Source of the DNA: Ardenticatenaceae bacterium
Lineage (GTDB): Bacteria; Chloroflexota; Anaerolineae; Promineifilales; Promineifilaceae
Assembly: GCA_020634215.1 (NCBI GenBank)
Contig: JACKCD010000002.1
Location: forward strand, 1 to 64,000
Length of the DNA stretch: 64,000 nt
Direction: 5' to 3'
The notes beneath the pieces are model-generated. The model searched no databases and was not told the DNA's origin. It worked only from the letters and a program-made list of their open reading frames with translations. The translations under genes and the position numbers were made by a program. Below, one piece after another: positions 32,345 through 40,981 of this stretch; the stretch's first letter is position 1; every line of letters begins with the position of its first letter.

Positions 32345-33914
32345 CTACTAAGCCTCTGGCAAAGAGGGAATGAAAGGATTCCCAAGAAAGGCATCATGTA
32401 AGGCTTCAATCACATTCTGCCCTTGTTTACGCGCTGTTGAGATATAAGAACGAAGTGCACAGAACGTATCTGCACCGTTCTTGGTACGGAAAGCACCGGA
32501 TACTTTTTGCTTGACCTTTACCATCCTGACATCCCGTTCCGCTAGGTTGTTGTCAAAAGGAACGGCAAAGTCATACATAAAAGCCAACACCCCTGATTTG
32601 TGCTTCACCAAGCGGTCAAGCAGGTTCTTTGGCGGTGATTGCTTTGGCCGCCCTCGTTTTTGGAGCGGCGGATTGATTGGCGGTGGGTTAGCGGCTAACC
32701 CTTGGCATATAAGCTTATCGTACTCAATCTCGTAGTAGGCCAAGCGGTCTGTCGGCAAACTCATGGCTGGCTCGGGCGTTGCCACCACTTCTGCCTTGAT
32801 AGTCAGGAGCAGTTGCGCCAACTCTGTCGCCCATGATTGCTGATACTGTTCGGTCACAAATTGCAATTCACGCAGATGATGGGCGTTACAGAAACAGTGC
32901 TGGCTGTTATCAAACTGCAAGTAAGCGGAAAAATGGTCGTGAACCGCCTTGCCGTTAAACTCAGGCAAGATGCCCCCCGCGTCCATCCCTTCTTGTCCTC
33001 TTTTGCGGTGGACATGGTAATGTGTCAGTCCTGTTGTACTGGCAACGTGCAGCCACTGTAGTTCATTTTCAACACGCAACCCGCTTTCATCGAAATGGAC
33101 GGCGGCGGCGTGGATCAGTTGTTGTCTCACACTGTCCAAACTGGGTTTGACCTTTTCAGCCAAGTCGTCGTTTGCCTGAATAACGACGGCTTCAGCAGGA
33201 GCTTGTCCATAGAAATCAGTCAACAATTCTTCGGTACGTGCCAGAGGAATGAAGTGGTAGACATTCAGATAACTGGTTTGCGCTTTCAGACGCGAACCGT
33301 ATTGGGTTGGTTGGCTTACTTCTGGCGGAAACGCTCCCTTGACTTGTTGACCACAACCAGGGCATTGTTTGACTTCAACTTGATGTTCGGTCACTTCAAG
33401 ACGGACGGGGGGGATGTCGAACACCTGACGTTTCTCATGCCCGACCGCTTCTATCTCCGACAAGTCGGTCTGACAATGGGGGCAATGCAAAAGCGGGTGC
33501 GGTTCTACATAGTCTGGTTCGGCAACCATCTTTAAGGTGTTGCCCTTATGACCGGGCTGCCCACCAAGCGGTCGCTTTCCTTTCTGGCGCAAACTGCGGG
33601 TCTTAGGTTTTTTGAGACCATCACTACTTGGTGGTTTGCTACTGTTACTGCTGTTCTTGCTTAACTGGTCTTGTAACTGATGGATGATTGCTGTTTGATT
33701 GGCGACGACCCTTTCCAATTCATCAATCCGAGCCAAACCACTCAGCAGCAATTCGATGAGGCTTTGTTTGTCAAGCTTGTTGAGTTGCTTGCGGTCAACC
33801 GTTTCCAGCGTTACCATGATTTGCTATTTTCGCGTTACCTTATTGGATTTGCGTTTGATTTTGATATGAATTCTATTAACTTTTTAATCCCAAGCCCGTT
33901 GGCTTAGTAGTAAC
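32341..33914. mobile_element. IS66-family insertion sequence, complete, 1574 bp
   Basis: The ends are GTAACTACTAAGCC (32341-32354) and, reversed, GTTACTACTAAGCC (33901-33914): 13 of 14 bases match. GAACCAAG is duplicated on both sides. One long gene (minus strand) fills the element; it has no tnpA/tnpB accessory genes, as in the short IS66 group. No AACGGCCGTT copy occurs inside, which suits a recent arrival. Confidence 0.9.
32348..33817 (-). CDS. IS66-family transposase
   Basis: A 489-residue DDE transposase. Order: an N-terminal coiled coil with NSSNSSKPPSSD, a zinc-ribbon-like CPHC...CPGC, the catalytic Asp in VHFDESGLR, the second Asp in VHDHFSAYL and the Glu in NNLAERDVRMVK. This is the normal layout for IS66 TnpC. 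A Pro-rich PPINPPLQKRGRPKQ loop lies before the last motif. No damage is seen, so it is probably active. Confidence 0.95.
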   Translation of the reverse strand: MVTLETVDRKQLNKLDKQSLIELLLSGLARIDELERVVANQTAIIHQLQDQLSKNSSNSSKPPSSDGLKKPKTRSLRQKGKRPLGGQPGHKGNTLKMVAEPDYVEPHPLLHCPHCQTDLSEIEAVGHEKRQVFDIPPVRLEVTEHQVEVKQCPGCGQQVKGAFPPEVSQPTQYGSRLKAQTSYLNVYHFIPLARTEELLTDFYGQAPAEAVVIQANDDLAEKVKPSLDSVRQQLIHAAAVHFDESGLRVENELQWLHVASTTGLTHYHVHRKRGQEGMDAGGILPEFNGKAVHDHFSAYLQFDNSQHCFCNAHHLRELQFVTEQYQQSWATELAQLLLTIKAEVVATPEPAMSLPTDRLAYYEIEYDKLICQGLAANPPPINPPLQKRGRPKQSPPKNLLDRLVKHKSGVLAFMYDFAVPFDNNLAERDVRMVKVKQKVSGAFRTKNGADTFCALRSYISTARKQGQNVIEALHDAFLGNPFIPSLPEA

Positions 33915-33922
33915 GAACCAAG
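33915..33922. repeat. Target-site duplication, right (GAACCAAG)
   Basis: Partner of the duplication at 32333-32340. It restores the original higA reading frame past the element. Confidence 0.9.
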
Positions 33923-33940
33923 AGTGATGGAGCCAATTTT

Positions 33941-33968
33941 GTAGGGCAAGTTTGCAAACTTGCCCTAC
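33941..33968. repeat. 28-bp perfect palindrome, copy 2
   Basis: Identical to the palindrome at 29964-29991. It lies at the reconstructed end of higA, and its first bases would have supplied that gene's original stop codon (TTGTAG). Confidence 0.9.
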
Positions 33969-34138
33969 GTTCTTTATACCCATTCCGTAGCTTTCTCACC
34001 CGTTTCACGTTGAGCGGCAAACGGCCGTTTTCCCTACACTACCCTCATCTTGTTAGCACAACCGAGCCAACCAACAAGAGACCAATCGAGACGCAGATTG
34101 CCAGCTTTGGCGCGTTTGTCTGCGTCGGGAGAACCATC

Positions 34139-37100
34139 ATGAGAAAGTTCGCTGCTGTTTTACTGTTTATCCCGTTGCTACTTTTGACCCTGCAACCCAT
34201 TGCCTGCGGTGGCTCCACTGGCCCCGCGCTGGAAAATCCGCCCACGCCCACGGAGGCGGGAGTGGCGACGGAAACGGCCGTTCCCACCCCCACCCTGCGC
34301 CCCACCCAAACCCCCGTGCCGGAAACCCTCACCGCCACCCTCATTGAAACCTTCCCTCTGGATAACTACCCGGCTTCGGTTCCTATCACCATTCAATTCA
34401 ACCAGCCCATGGCCCCCGGCAGCCTCAAAATGCCGCTGCTGATTGATCCCTCAACACCGGGCGAAGCGGTTTGGAGCGATGACTTCACCAGCTTTACCTT
34501 CACCCCTAACAAGCGGTTGCTGGGGCAGGTAAGCAAGCTGACGCTTCACGCCAGCCTTCACAGTGCCGATGGCAAAACGTTTGCCCAGCCGCAGCGGTGG
34601 CGACTTCATCATGCCGTTGCCCCTGAGGTGAAGGCGGTGCCGGAAACGGCCGTTTTCCTCCAACTCTATCCCACCGTCCATCTCCAATTCACACAGCCCA
34701 TGAACGCCGATTCGGTCATTGCCGCCCTGTCGGTCAACCCACCGTTGGCCTTTACCACCGAATGGAAAAGTGAGACCAATTTGGTGCTGACGTTTACGGA
34801 TCCGTTTGTGGGGGATGAGGCCTATGAGGTGCGGCTGGCAAAAACGGCCGTTTCCCAATCCAACATGCCGCTCGACAATGATTTCAGCCGCACCTATCGT
34901 CTGGCCGACCCGGTGGCGGAGATCAATGCACAGGTCAAGTTCAACGGCAAAACGGCCGTTCGCCTGCGCTTCAACTACCACATTGACCCCGGTCTAACCG
35001 ATACTTTTACCTTTTCCCCCGACATCGCCGGGCATTGGCAGTGGGAGAGCAAAGAAACGGCCGTTATGTTCATCCCCGATGCGTTCTTTGCACCCGATAC
35101 CAGCTATGTACTTCGCTTTTCTGCTCCCTTGCGAACCCCGGATGGTTTGCTACTGCCAACAAGAGCCTCGCTTGCCTTCACCACACCCTCCATTATCACC
35201 AGCATTAACCCGGCTGGGAATCGGGTTGCCATTGATGCCCCCCTGCAAATTCATCTGGCCGAACCGGTAGATCAGGCTGCCGTTGAGCAGGCGGTGATGA
35301 TTTCACCCGCCACAAACGGCCGTTTCACCTGGCAAAACAACATTCTCACCTTCGCACCAACCAACGATTGGGCGTATAACACCGAGTACACCGTCACCAT
35401 TGCCCCCGCCCTTTATGCCGCCGATGGCACTCCCCTGCTGCAAAATGAGCGTGTACATCGCTTTGTCACCACGACCAAGCCACCCATTCAGCCAGTCGCC
35501 ACGTTTGGCTGGGGCGAAAACGTGCAGCAGCTTTTCCCCGATGGCCGCCGCGCCGTGCAATATAGCGTCCAGAGGAACAGCAAAGGGGTGACGGCCACGC
35601 TTTACCCGCTCACGCTCCCCCAATTTATCCAGCGTTATGGCACTGGCTTTTCTGGCTTGTATGGCGGCTATTGGAATTATGAGCCGCAGTCGGTGGCGAT
35701 GGAGGGATTAACGGCCGTTTCCACCTGGCCCATCACCACCACTCATGACATTAGCGAAACCATGCTGCCCGCTGATACGCTTCCCGGTCTTTACCTGCTT
35801 GATTTGGGCAATGGCACTATCAACGACCAACTTTTTGTCATGCTCAACGACCACACCGTGGCGGTGAAACAGGGCGACGGGCAGCTTGTAGCCTGGGTGA
35901 CAGACCGCAACGGCCGTTCCCAACCCAATGCCACCGTCACCCTCTATGACCGCAACGCCACCGCCCTAAACCAGGCCACCACCAACGAGGATGGTATTGC
36001 CACCTTCTCCCAGCCGCTGGAAGGCGTTACCCTTGTCGCCGCCGAGCTAAACGGCCAAACAACGCTCACCGGATTAGGAGGTAGTTGGACATCGTATTAT
36101 GGTTGGGCCGGCACACCCAAGGAGGCCGCCGTTCATCTTTACACCGACCGACCCATTTACCAGCCCGGTCAAACCGTCTACTACAAGGCCATCATTCGCC
36201 GCAACAACGATGCCCGGTTAGATATTTTGCCGGAGGAAACTGCCGTTACCGCCATCATTCGGGATGCCCGCCACAACATTGTCCAAACCAGTACCCTGCA
36301 AACCAACTGGTTCGGCACTGTCAACGGCAGCTTTACTCTTGCTGAGGGAGCCATGCTGGGCGACTACAGCGTGGAAATTCGCGCTTTGGATGAAGGCCAC
36401 AGCCAGATTTTCAAAGTTGAGGAGTATCGCAAACCCGATTTCAGCGTCACCATCACCACCGACCAAACCCAGGTGGTTGTGGGCGACCCGGTGCAAATTA
36501 CGGTAGATGCGGCCTACTACCTGGGCGAGCCTGTGCCTAATGCCGACGTGACGCTGCATGTGTATCGGCGTTATGCTTGGCACGGTTATGTTTCTGAACC
36601 AATTACGGGCAAAACGGATGAAAACGGCCGTTTTACCACCACCCTGCCCACCACCAAGCTAGGTCAACAGTTTTACGACTATAAAAGTATGCCGTTTGCC
36701 ATCGAAGCAACCGTGGATGACGGCAGCCATCAAACGGTCAGTGGCCTCACCGCGATCCGGCTTTTTGCCACGGCCGAAACGGTGACCATTGACCAACGCA
36801 ACCGCTTCTTCCCCGTCAACACTTCTTTCCAACTGCCCGTTACGGTGAAAACCATTCAGGGCGAGCCGGTAAACGGCCGTTCCCTCACCCTCACCCTCAC
36901 CCGCTACAGCTACGATCAAGACAAATACAGCGAGCCAATTTTGGTGGCAACGGCGGCAACGAACGAAAACGGCCGTTTGTCCCACCCCATCACCCTTCCC
37001 CAAACCGGTGCCTACAAGCTCACCATTACCGGTCTGGACAGCCGTCACCGCAGCTTAGACTACACTACCTACTTTTATGCCTATCAAAACCAGGGCAACG

Positions 37101-39829
37101 GTTACTACAGTCGCTTCGCTGGCCTGAAGCTCTATCTCGACAAAGACCAATACGCCCCCGGCGAAACGGCACAGCTTTTTATCCAGTCCGATTTTGACGG
37201 CTCTGCCCTGCTTACTTGGGAGCGTGACACCATTCATCGCCAGCAGCGTATTGAACTCACCGCCCCCGTCACCCGCGTTGAAATCCCCGTTTTGCCCAGC
37301 GATGCCCCTAACATCCATCTACTGGTCAATGCTTGGCAGCCACTAGACACTACCTTCACTGAAGATACTTACTACAGCTTACCCGAAAGCCGTTTGGTGA
37401 TAGGCAGCGTCAACCTTATTGTTCCCGCCGCCGACAAACAGCTTCAGGTTGCCCTGACCCCCAACAAGCCAAGCTACGCGCCGGGGGAAGAGGCCACGTT
37501 TACCGTGCGCGTCACCAACCCGGCTGGGGTGCCAGTTTCGGCCGAGGTGTCGCTGGCCCTGGTTGACGAAACCATCTTTGCCCTCAGCGAGGTGCTAAAT
37601 GGCTCTATCTACGACTCGTTTTACTATTTCCGCGACCGCACTACCCGCGCCAGCGATTCGCTCTCGCCCGACCGGTATCTCTGGGAAGGGGGCATGGGCG
37701 GTGGTGGCGGCGATGGCTGTGGTGATTGCCCCGAAGGGATTGATGGGCCACGCACCGATTTTCCCGACACGGCCGCGTGGTTCCCCATTCTCCACACCGA
37801 CTACAACGGCGAGGCGACGGTGACGTTGACGATGCCTGATTCGCTAACAAGCTGGCGCTTAACGGCCGTTGCCACCACCACCGATACCCAGGTTGGCGAA
37901 GCGTTTATCAACGTTCAGACCAAGCAGGAGATCGTGATCCAGCCGATTTTGCCGGAGGGGTTAACGGCCGTTGACCGGGTGCAGCTTTCAACGCTGGTGC
38001 AAAATTTCAGCGATGCCCCGCAAACGATTACGGTGGAAGTGGTAGAAACGGCCGTTTCGCCCCACGTTTCCTTCCCTCAAACAATTGCCCAATCCGTCAC
38101 CATTCCCCCCGGCCAGCGCGAAGTCGTCGGCTGGAGCGTGTTTGCCGGTGTGGCTGGCACCACCACGCTGCAATTCAACGCCCGCGTGGGCGAGCAGCTT
38201 GTGGATGCCATTGCCCTGCCGCTGGAAATACGGCCGTTGTCCATCCCCGATGTCACCACCGAAATCGCCGATTTTCAAGGAGAATGGACGACCACACTCA
38301 ACCAGCCCGCGAATGCCCTGCCGCAAAGCAGCGTCAAAATCGAACTCAGCCGCTCCATCGCTGGCTCCATGACCGAAGGGCTGGACTACCTCACTGGCTA
38401 TCCCTATGGCTGTGTGGAGCAAACGATGAGCCGCGCCCTGCCCAACGCCGTTGTCAGCCGCGCCTTCTTCCAGCTTGGCATTGGCTCCCGCGACCCCGAA
38501 TTGGAGGCCAAAATCAACGCCAGCGTGCAGCGGCTCTATGGCTTCCAGCACAATGACGGCGGCTGGGGCTGGTGGTTTGACGACCGCACCGATGCTTACC
38601 AAACGGCCTGGGTGCTGTTTGGGCTGGCCTTGGTTGAGGATGCCGGGCATGAGGTAGACCCATTGGTGCTGGAACGGGGCGCGGCGTGGCTCAACGACGC
38701 GCTGCCCCAGATGGATCAGCGTGTTCGTGCTTTTGCCCTCTACAGCTTGTCGCTGGCGGGTCAGGCCAATGAGGGGGCAACCCTACGGGCGTATGAGCGG
38801 GATGTGGCGCAGTTGGATACCTTTGGCAAAACGGCGTTGGCGTTGGCGCTGCACGCGCAGGGGGAAACGGCGAAGGGGCAGGAATTGTTGGACGGGGTGG
38901 TGGAAACGGCCGTTTCCACTCAAAACAACCTGGTTCACTGGTCTGGTGCCAACCATGATGGGGAATACACCAGCAAAACAATGGCTTCCGACGTGCGAAC
39001 AACCGCGTTGGTGGTGTCGGCACTGGCGCAAATGCGCCCCGGCACGGCTACCGAAACGGCCGCTGTGCGCTGGCTGATGACGCAGCGGCGGACGCAGGGA
39101 TGGGGAACGACCAACGAGACCTCGTTTGCCATTCTGGCACTGACTGACCATCTGCTGGCGACCAGCTTTGCCGAAAATGGCAACACCCCCTACACGGTGC
39201 TGCTTAACGACGAAACAATTTTCACCGGCACGCTGGGGCCGGGGCAGCCGTCGGTGAGCCTAGAAATTGCGGCGGAGCAACTGTCAGCGGGGGCAAATCG
39301 GCTGGTGGTGCGGCAGGGGGAGGGGGCAAACGGCCGTTTGTATCTCACCCTCAATCACCGCGTGTACCTGGCGCAAGCGGAGATTGCGGCGGCGGGTGTG
39401 GTGAAGATTGAGCGGAGTTATGTGGATGTGAAGACGGGGAAGGTGTTAACGGCCGTTGCGCCCGGCCAACTCGTTCGCGTCAAGCTTCGCGTCACCCTGC
39501 CGCAAAACGCCGCCTACATGCTGGTGGAAGACACGTTGCCTGGTGGCTTGGAGCCACTCAACGAAAACCTCAACACCAGCAGCCGTGTTGGTCTGTATAA
39601 TCAAGAGCCAGAATACCACTGGCAGCAGTTGGGCTACAACTACAAAGAGGTACATCGTGACCGTGTGACGTTCTTCATTACCGAAATGGACGGCGGCCCC
39701 CACACCTTTACCTATATTGCCCGCGCCCAGCACCGGGGTATCTTCACGGCCATGCCTGCCGAGGCCTATGCCATGTATGATCTGACGATTTGGGGTCGTT
39801 CATCCAGCACCCCGTTTGTGATTGAATGA
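34139..39829 (+). CDS. Alpha-2-macroglobulin family lipoprotein
   Basis: An 1896-residue envelope protein. The ATG at 34139 has GGGAGA seven bases upstream. The N-terminus is a lipoprotein signal with lipobox LQPIAC (Cys about 23), then a Pro/Thr-rich linker. Macroglobulin-type beta domains follow, a Gly-rich stretch (EGGMGGGGGDG) and the ANA/bait-like region with PILHTDYNGEATVTLTMPDSLTSW. The thioester motif is GCVEQ (Cys about residue 1425), followed by the alpha-helical thioester domain (GGWGWWFDDRTDAYQTAWVLFGL). It probably traps proteases at the cell surface. The usual pbpC partner is not next to it. It carries about 18 AACGGCCGTT copies, as NGRF, TAV and KRP-type words. Confidence 0.92.
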   Translation: MRKFAAVLLFIPLLLLTLQPIACGGSTGPALENPPTPTEAGVATETAVPTPTLRPTQTPVPETLTATLIETFPLDNYPASVPITIQFNQPMAPGSLKMPLLIDPSTPGEAVWSDDFTSFTFTPNKRLLGQVSKLTLHASLHSADGKTFAQPQRWRLHHAVAPEVKAVPETAVFLQLYPTVHLQFTQPMNADSVIAALSVNPPLAFTTEWKSETNLVLTFTDPFVGDEAYEVRLAKTAVSQSNMPLDNDFSRTYRLADPVAEINAQVKFNGKTAVRLRFNYHIDPGLTDTFTFSPDIAGHWQWESKETAVMFIPDAFFAPDTSYVLRFSAPLRTPDGLLLPTRASLAFTTPSIITSINPAGNRVAIDAPLQIHLAEPVDQAAVEQAVMISPATNGRFTWQNNILTFAPTNDWAYNTEYTVTIAPALYAADGTPLLQNERVHRFVTTTKPPIQPVATFGWGENVQQLFPDGRRAVQYSVQRNSKGVTATLYPLTLPQFIQRYGTGFSGLYGGYWNYEPQSVAMEGLTAVSTWPITTTHDISETMLPADTLPGLYLLDLGNGTINDQLFVMLNDHTVAVKQGDGQLVAWVTDRNGRSQPNATVTLYDRNATALNQATTNEDGIATFSQPLEGVTLVAAELNGQTTLTGLGGSWTSYYGWAGTPKEAAVHLYTDRPIYQPGQTVYYKAIIRRNNDARLDILPEETAVTAIIRDARHNIVQTSTLQTNWFGTVNGSFTLAEGAMLGDYSVEIRALDEGHSQIFKVEEYRKPDFSVTITTDQTQVVVGDPVQITVDAAYYLGEPVPNADVTLHVYRRYAWHGYVSEPITGKTDENGRFTTTLPTTKLGQQFYDYKSMPFAIEATVDDGSHQTVSGLTAIRLFATAETVTIDQRNRFFPVNTSFQLPVTVKTIQGEPVNGRSLTLTLTRYSYDQDKYSEPILVATAATNENGRLSHPITLPQTGAYKLTITGLDSRHRSLDYTTYFYAYQNQGNGYYSRFAGLKLYLDKDQYAPGETAQLFIQSDFDGSALLTWERDTIHRQQRIELTAPVTRVEIPVLPSDAPNIHLLVNAWQPLDTTFTEDTYYSLPESRLVIGSVNLIVPAADKQLQVALTPNKPSYAPGEEATFTVRVTNPAGVPVSAEVSLALVDETIFALSEVLNGSIYDSFYYFRDRTTRASDSLSPDRYLWEGGMGGGGGDGCGDCPEGIDGPRTDFPDTAAWFPILHTDYNGEATVTLTMPDSLTSWRLTAVATTTDTQVGEAFINVQTKQEIVIQPILPEGLTAVDRVQLSTLVQNFSDAPQTITVEVVETAVSPHVSFPQTIAQSVTIPPGQREVVGWSVFAGVAGTTTLQFNARVGEQLVDAIALPLEIRPLSIPDVTTEIADFQGEWTTTLNQPANALPQSSVKIELSRSIAGSMTEGLDYLTGYPYGCVEQTMSRALPNAVVSRAFFQLGIGSRDPELEAKINASVQRLYGFQHNDGGWGWWFDDRTDAYQTAWVLFGLALVEDAGHEVDPLVLERGAAWLNDALPQMDQRVRAFALYSLSLAGQANEGATLRAYERDVAQLDTFGKTALALALHAQGETAKGQELLDGVVETAVSTQNNLVHWSGANHDGEYTSKTMASDVRTTALVVSALAQMRPGTATETAAVRWLMTQRRTQGWGTTNETSFAILALTDHLLATSFAENGNTPYTVLLNDETIFTGTLGPGQPSVSLEIAAEQLSAGANRLVVRQGEGANGRLYLTLNHRVYLAQAEIAAAGVVKIERSYVDVKTGKVLTAVAPGQLVRVKLRVTLPQNAAYMLVEDTLPGGLEPLNENLNTSSRVGLYNQEPEYHWQQLGYNYKEVHRDRVTFFITEMDGGPHTFTYIARAQHRGIFTAMPAEAYAMYDLTIWGRSSSTPFVIE

Positions 39830-39834
39830 AATTT

Positions 39835-39893
39835 GTATAGACGCAAAATCTTGCGTCTCTACGGAACCAGACGCAAAATCTTGCGTCTATACG
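39835..39893. repeat. Two copies of the GACGCAAAATCTTGCGTC palindrome
   Basis: Two units separated by TACGGAACCA, with outer arms GTATAGACGCAA and TTGCGTCTATAC pairing as well. They are the same family as the hairpin at 27505 and directly follow the stop of the alpha-2-macroglobulin gene. Confidence 0.8.
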
Positions 39894-39894
39894 C

Positions 39895-39910
39895 TGTTTC
39901 ACGTGAAACA
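39895..39910. promoter_or_regulatory. parS: parS centromere site, perfect 16-mer
   Basis: TGTTTCACGTGAAACA is an exact match to the chromosomal parS consensus known from Bacillus and most bacteria. It is a complete palindrome. It lies between two genes and about 12 kb from parA/parB, which encode the matching partition proteins. No other exact copy was found in the window. Confidence 0.9.
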
Positions 39911-39918
39911 GTAACCCA

Positions 39919-39956
39919 ATCAGGCGTTCCATCAACATGGAACGCCTGATTTTTTA
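39919..39956 (+). terminator. Intrinsic terminator after the alpha-2-macroglobulin gene
   Basis: A 13-bp stem (ATCAGGCGTTCCA / TGGAACGCCTGAT, loop TCAACA) is followed by a T-run at 39950-39955. The T-run overlaps the stop codon of the convergent lipoprotein gene. Confidence 0.85.
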
Positions 39957-40784
39957 TCGGCTGGCGGCACTTTGCACGGTTGGGTTCAGCACTTCCAGCG
40001 TGTCGTTAATGGTCGTGTAGGCTAGGCTATAGTTAAAATCATCAATGCGCCCAGAGTTGGCGCAGGAAAGATAGGCGGGGCGGGTGCGGTCTAGCGAGTA
40101 GATGAAGAGCAGCACGTAGAGGGAATCAATGTCTTGCCAGTTGGCTGGCACTTCGTCAAAGAAGCGCGTGCCGTAAAGAATGTTGTTATACCCCTGCACA
40201 TAAGCGGCACAGGCGGCGGCATCCCCGGCTTTGGCCCCGTCCAGATTGCTCCGCATGGTGTTGAGTGCCTGCTGCATCCCATACAAATCGCTGCGAATGG
40301 CATCGGCATCGAATGGCTGCACGGGGAAAGTACCTAAAATGTCGCTGGGGTTGGAGATGTAATAGAGGGTGATGGAATCGGGCGTTTCGTCTTCGCTGCC
40401 CTCACCTTCCCCACCGCCGTTATCGCCGCTGGGCGTGGGGCTGGCGGAAACGGCCGTTGCGGTGACAGGAACGGCCGTTGGGGCGGGTGTATTCGTAGCT
40501 GTAGCAGTCGGCTCAGGCGTATCTGTTGGCTCTGGCGTGGCGGTGTTGGTGGCCGTGGGTTCTGGTGTGGCGGTGCTAGTTGCTGTAGGTTCTGGCGTGG
40601 CTGTATTGGTTGCGGTTGGCTCTGGGGTGGCCGTGTTGGTGGCTGTGGGTTCGGCGGTGTTGGTGGGGGGAATGGCGGTGGGTAAAACGGCCGTTTCCTG
40701 CGGCTCATCCTGCCCGCAAGCCGCCAAAGCCAGCGACAAAATCAACAAACCCAGAAAGTAAAAACGACGCAATGAGAAGGTCAT
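39954..40784 (-). CDS. Lipoprotein with TPEPTATNTA repeat stalk
   Basis: A 276-residue lipoprotein; the ATG at 40784 has GGAG nine bases before it. The lipobox is LALAACG. A stalk of PTATNTATPE units (about residues 35-105) follows, then SGDNGGGEGEGSEDE and a C-terminal globular part of about 125 residues with two Cys (AACAAYVQGYNNILYG, YLSCANSG). I do not know that domain. The stalk should place it outside the membrane. The TA-repeat stretch (about 40500-40665) could change length between strains. Confidence 0.75.
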   Translation of the reverse strand: MTFSLRRFYFLGLLILSLALAACGQDEPQETAVLPTAIPPTNTAEPTATNTATPEPTATNTATPEPTATSTATPEPTATNTATPEPTDTPEPTATATNTPAPTAVPVTATAVSASPTPSGDNGGGEGEGSEDETPDSITLYYISNPSDILGTFPVQPFDADAIRSDLYGMQQALNTMRSNLDGAKAGDAAACAAYVQGYNNILYGTRFFDEVPANWQDIDSLYVLLFIYSLDRTRPAYLSCANSGRIDDFNYSLAYTTINDTLEVLNPTVQSAASR

Positions 40785-40898
40785 GGTTGTCTCCAAAACT
40801 GAAACGATTAATAAAATGTGGGAAAGGCTCCCAGCACCGCCATTATGGATCACCCGTATCTTTTGTCAATAGGGCAATTGTCAAAAGCAAGCGGCAAC

Positions 40899-40936
40899 AA
40901 AAAAGGGAAGTGTCAACCACGGTTGACACTTCCCTT
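40899..40936 (-). terminator. Intrinsic terminator for the vWA protein gene
   Basis: The stem AAGGGAAGTGTCAAC / GTTGACACTTCCCTT is followed on the minus strand by a T-run (CTTTTTTG). A second perfect hairpin (AAATTGTGGAGGCGTA / TACGCCTCCACAATTT) lies between it and the stop at 40982. Confidence 0.75.
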
Positions 40937-40981
40937 TGCCCAGCAAATTGTGGAGGCGTAGCATGTTACGCCTCCACAATT

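Noticed and set aside
32341..33914. IS66 considered as a decayed element because tnpA and tnpB are missing
   Set aside because: Both ends and the target duplication are intact and the short IS66 group has only the large gene.
34002..34018. GTTTCACGTTGAG as a second parS
   Set aside because: Only one half matches the consensus; the other half is not symmetric.
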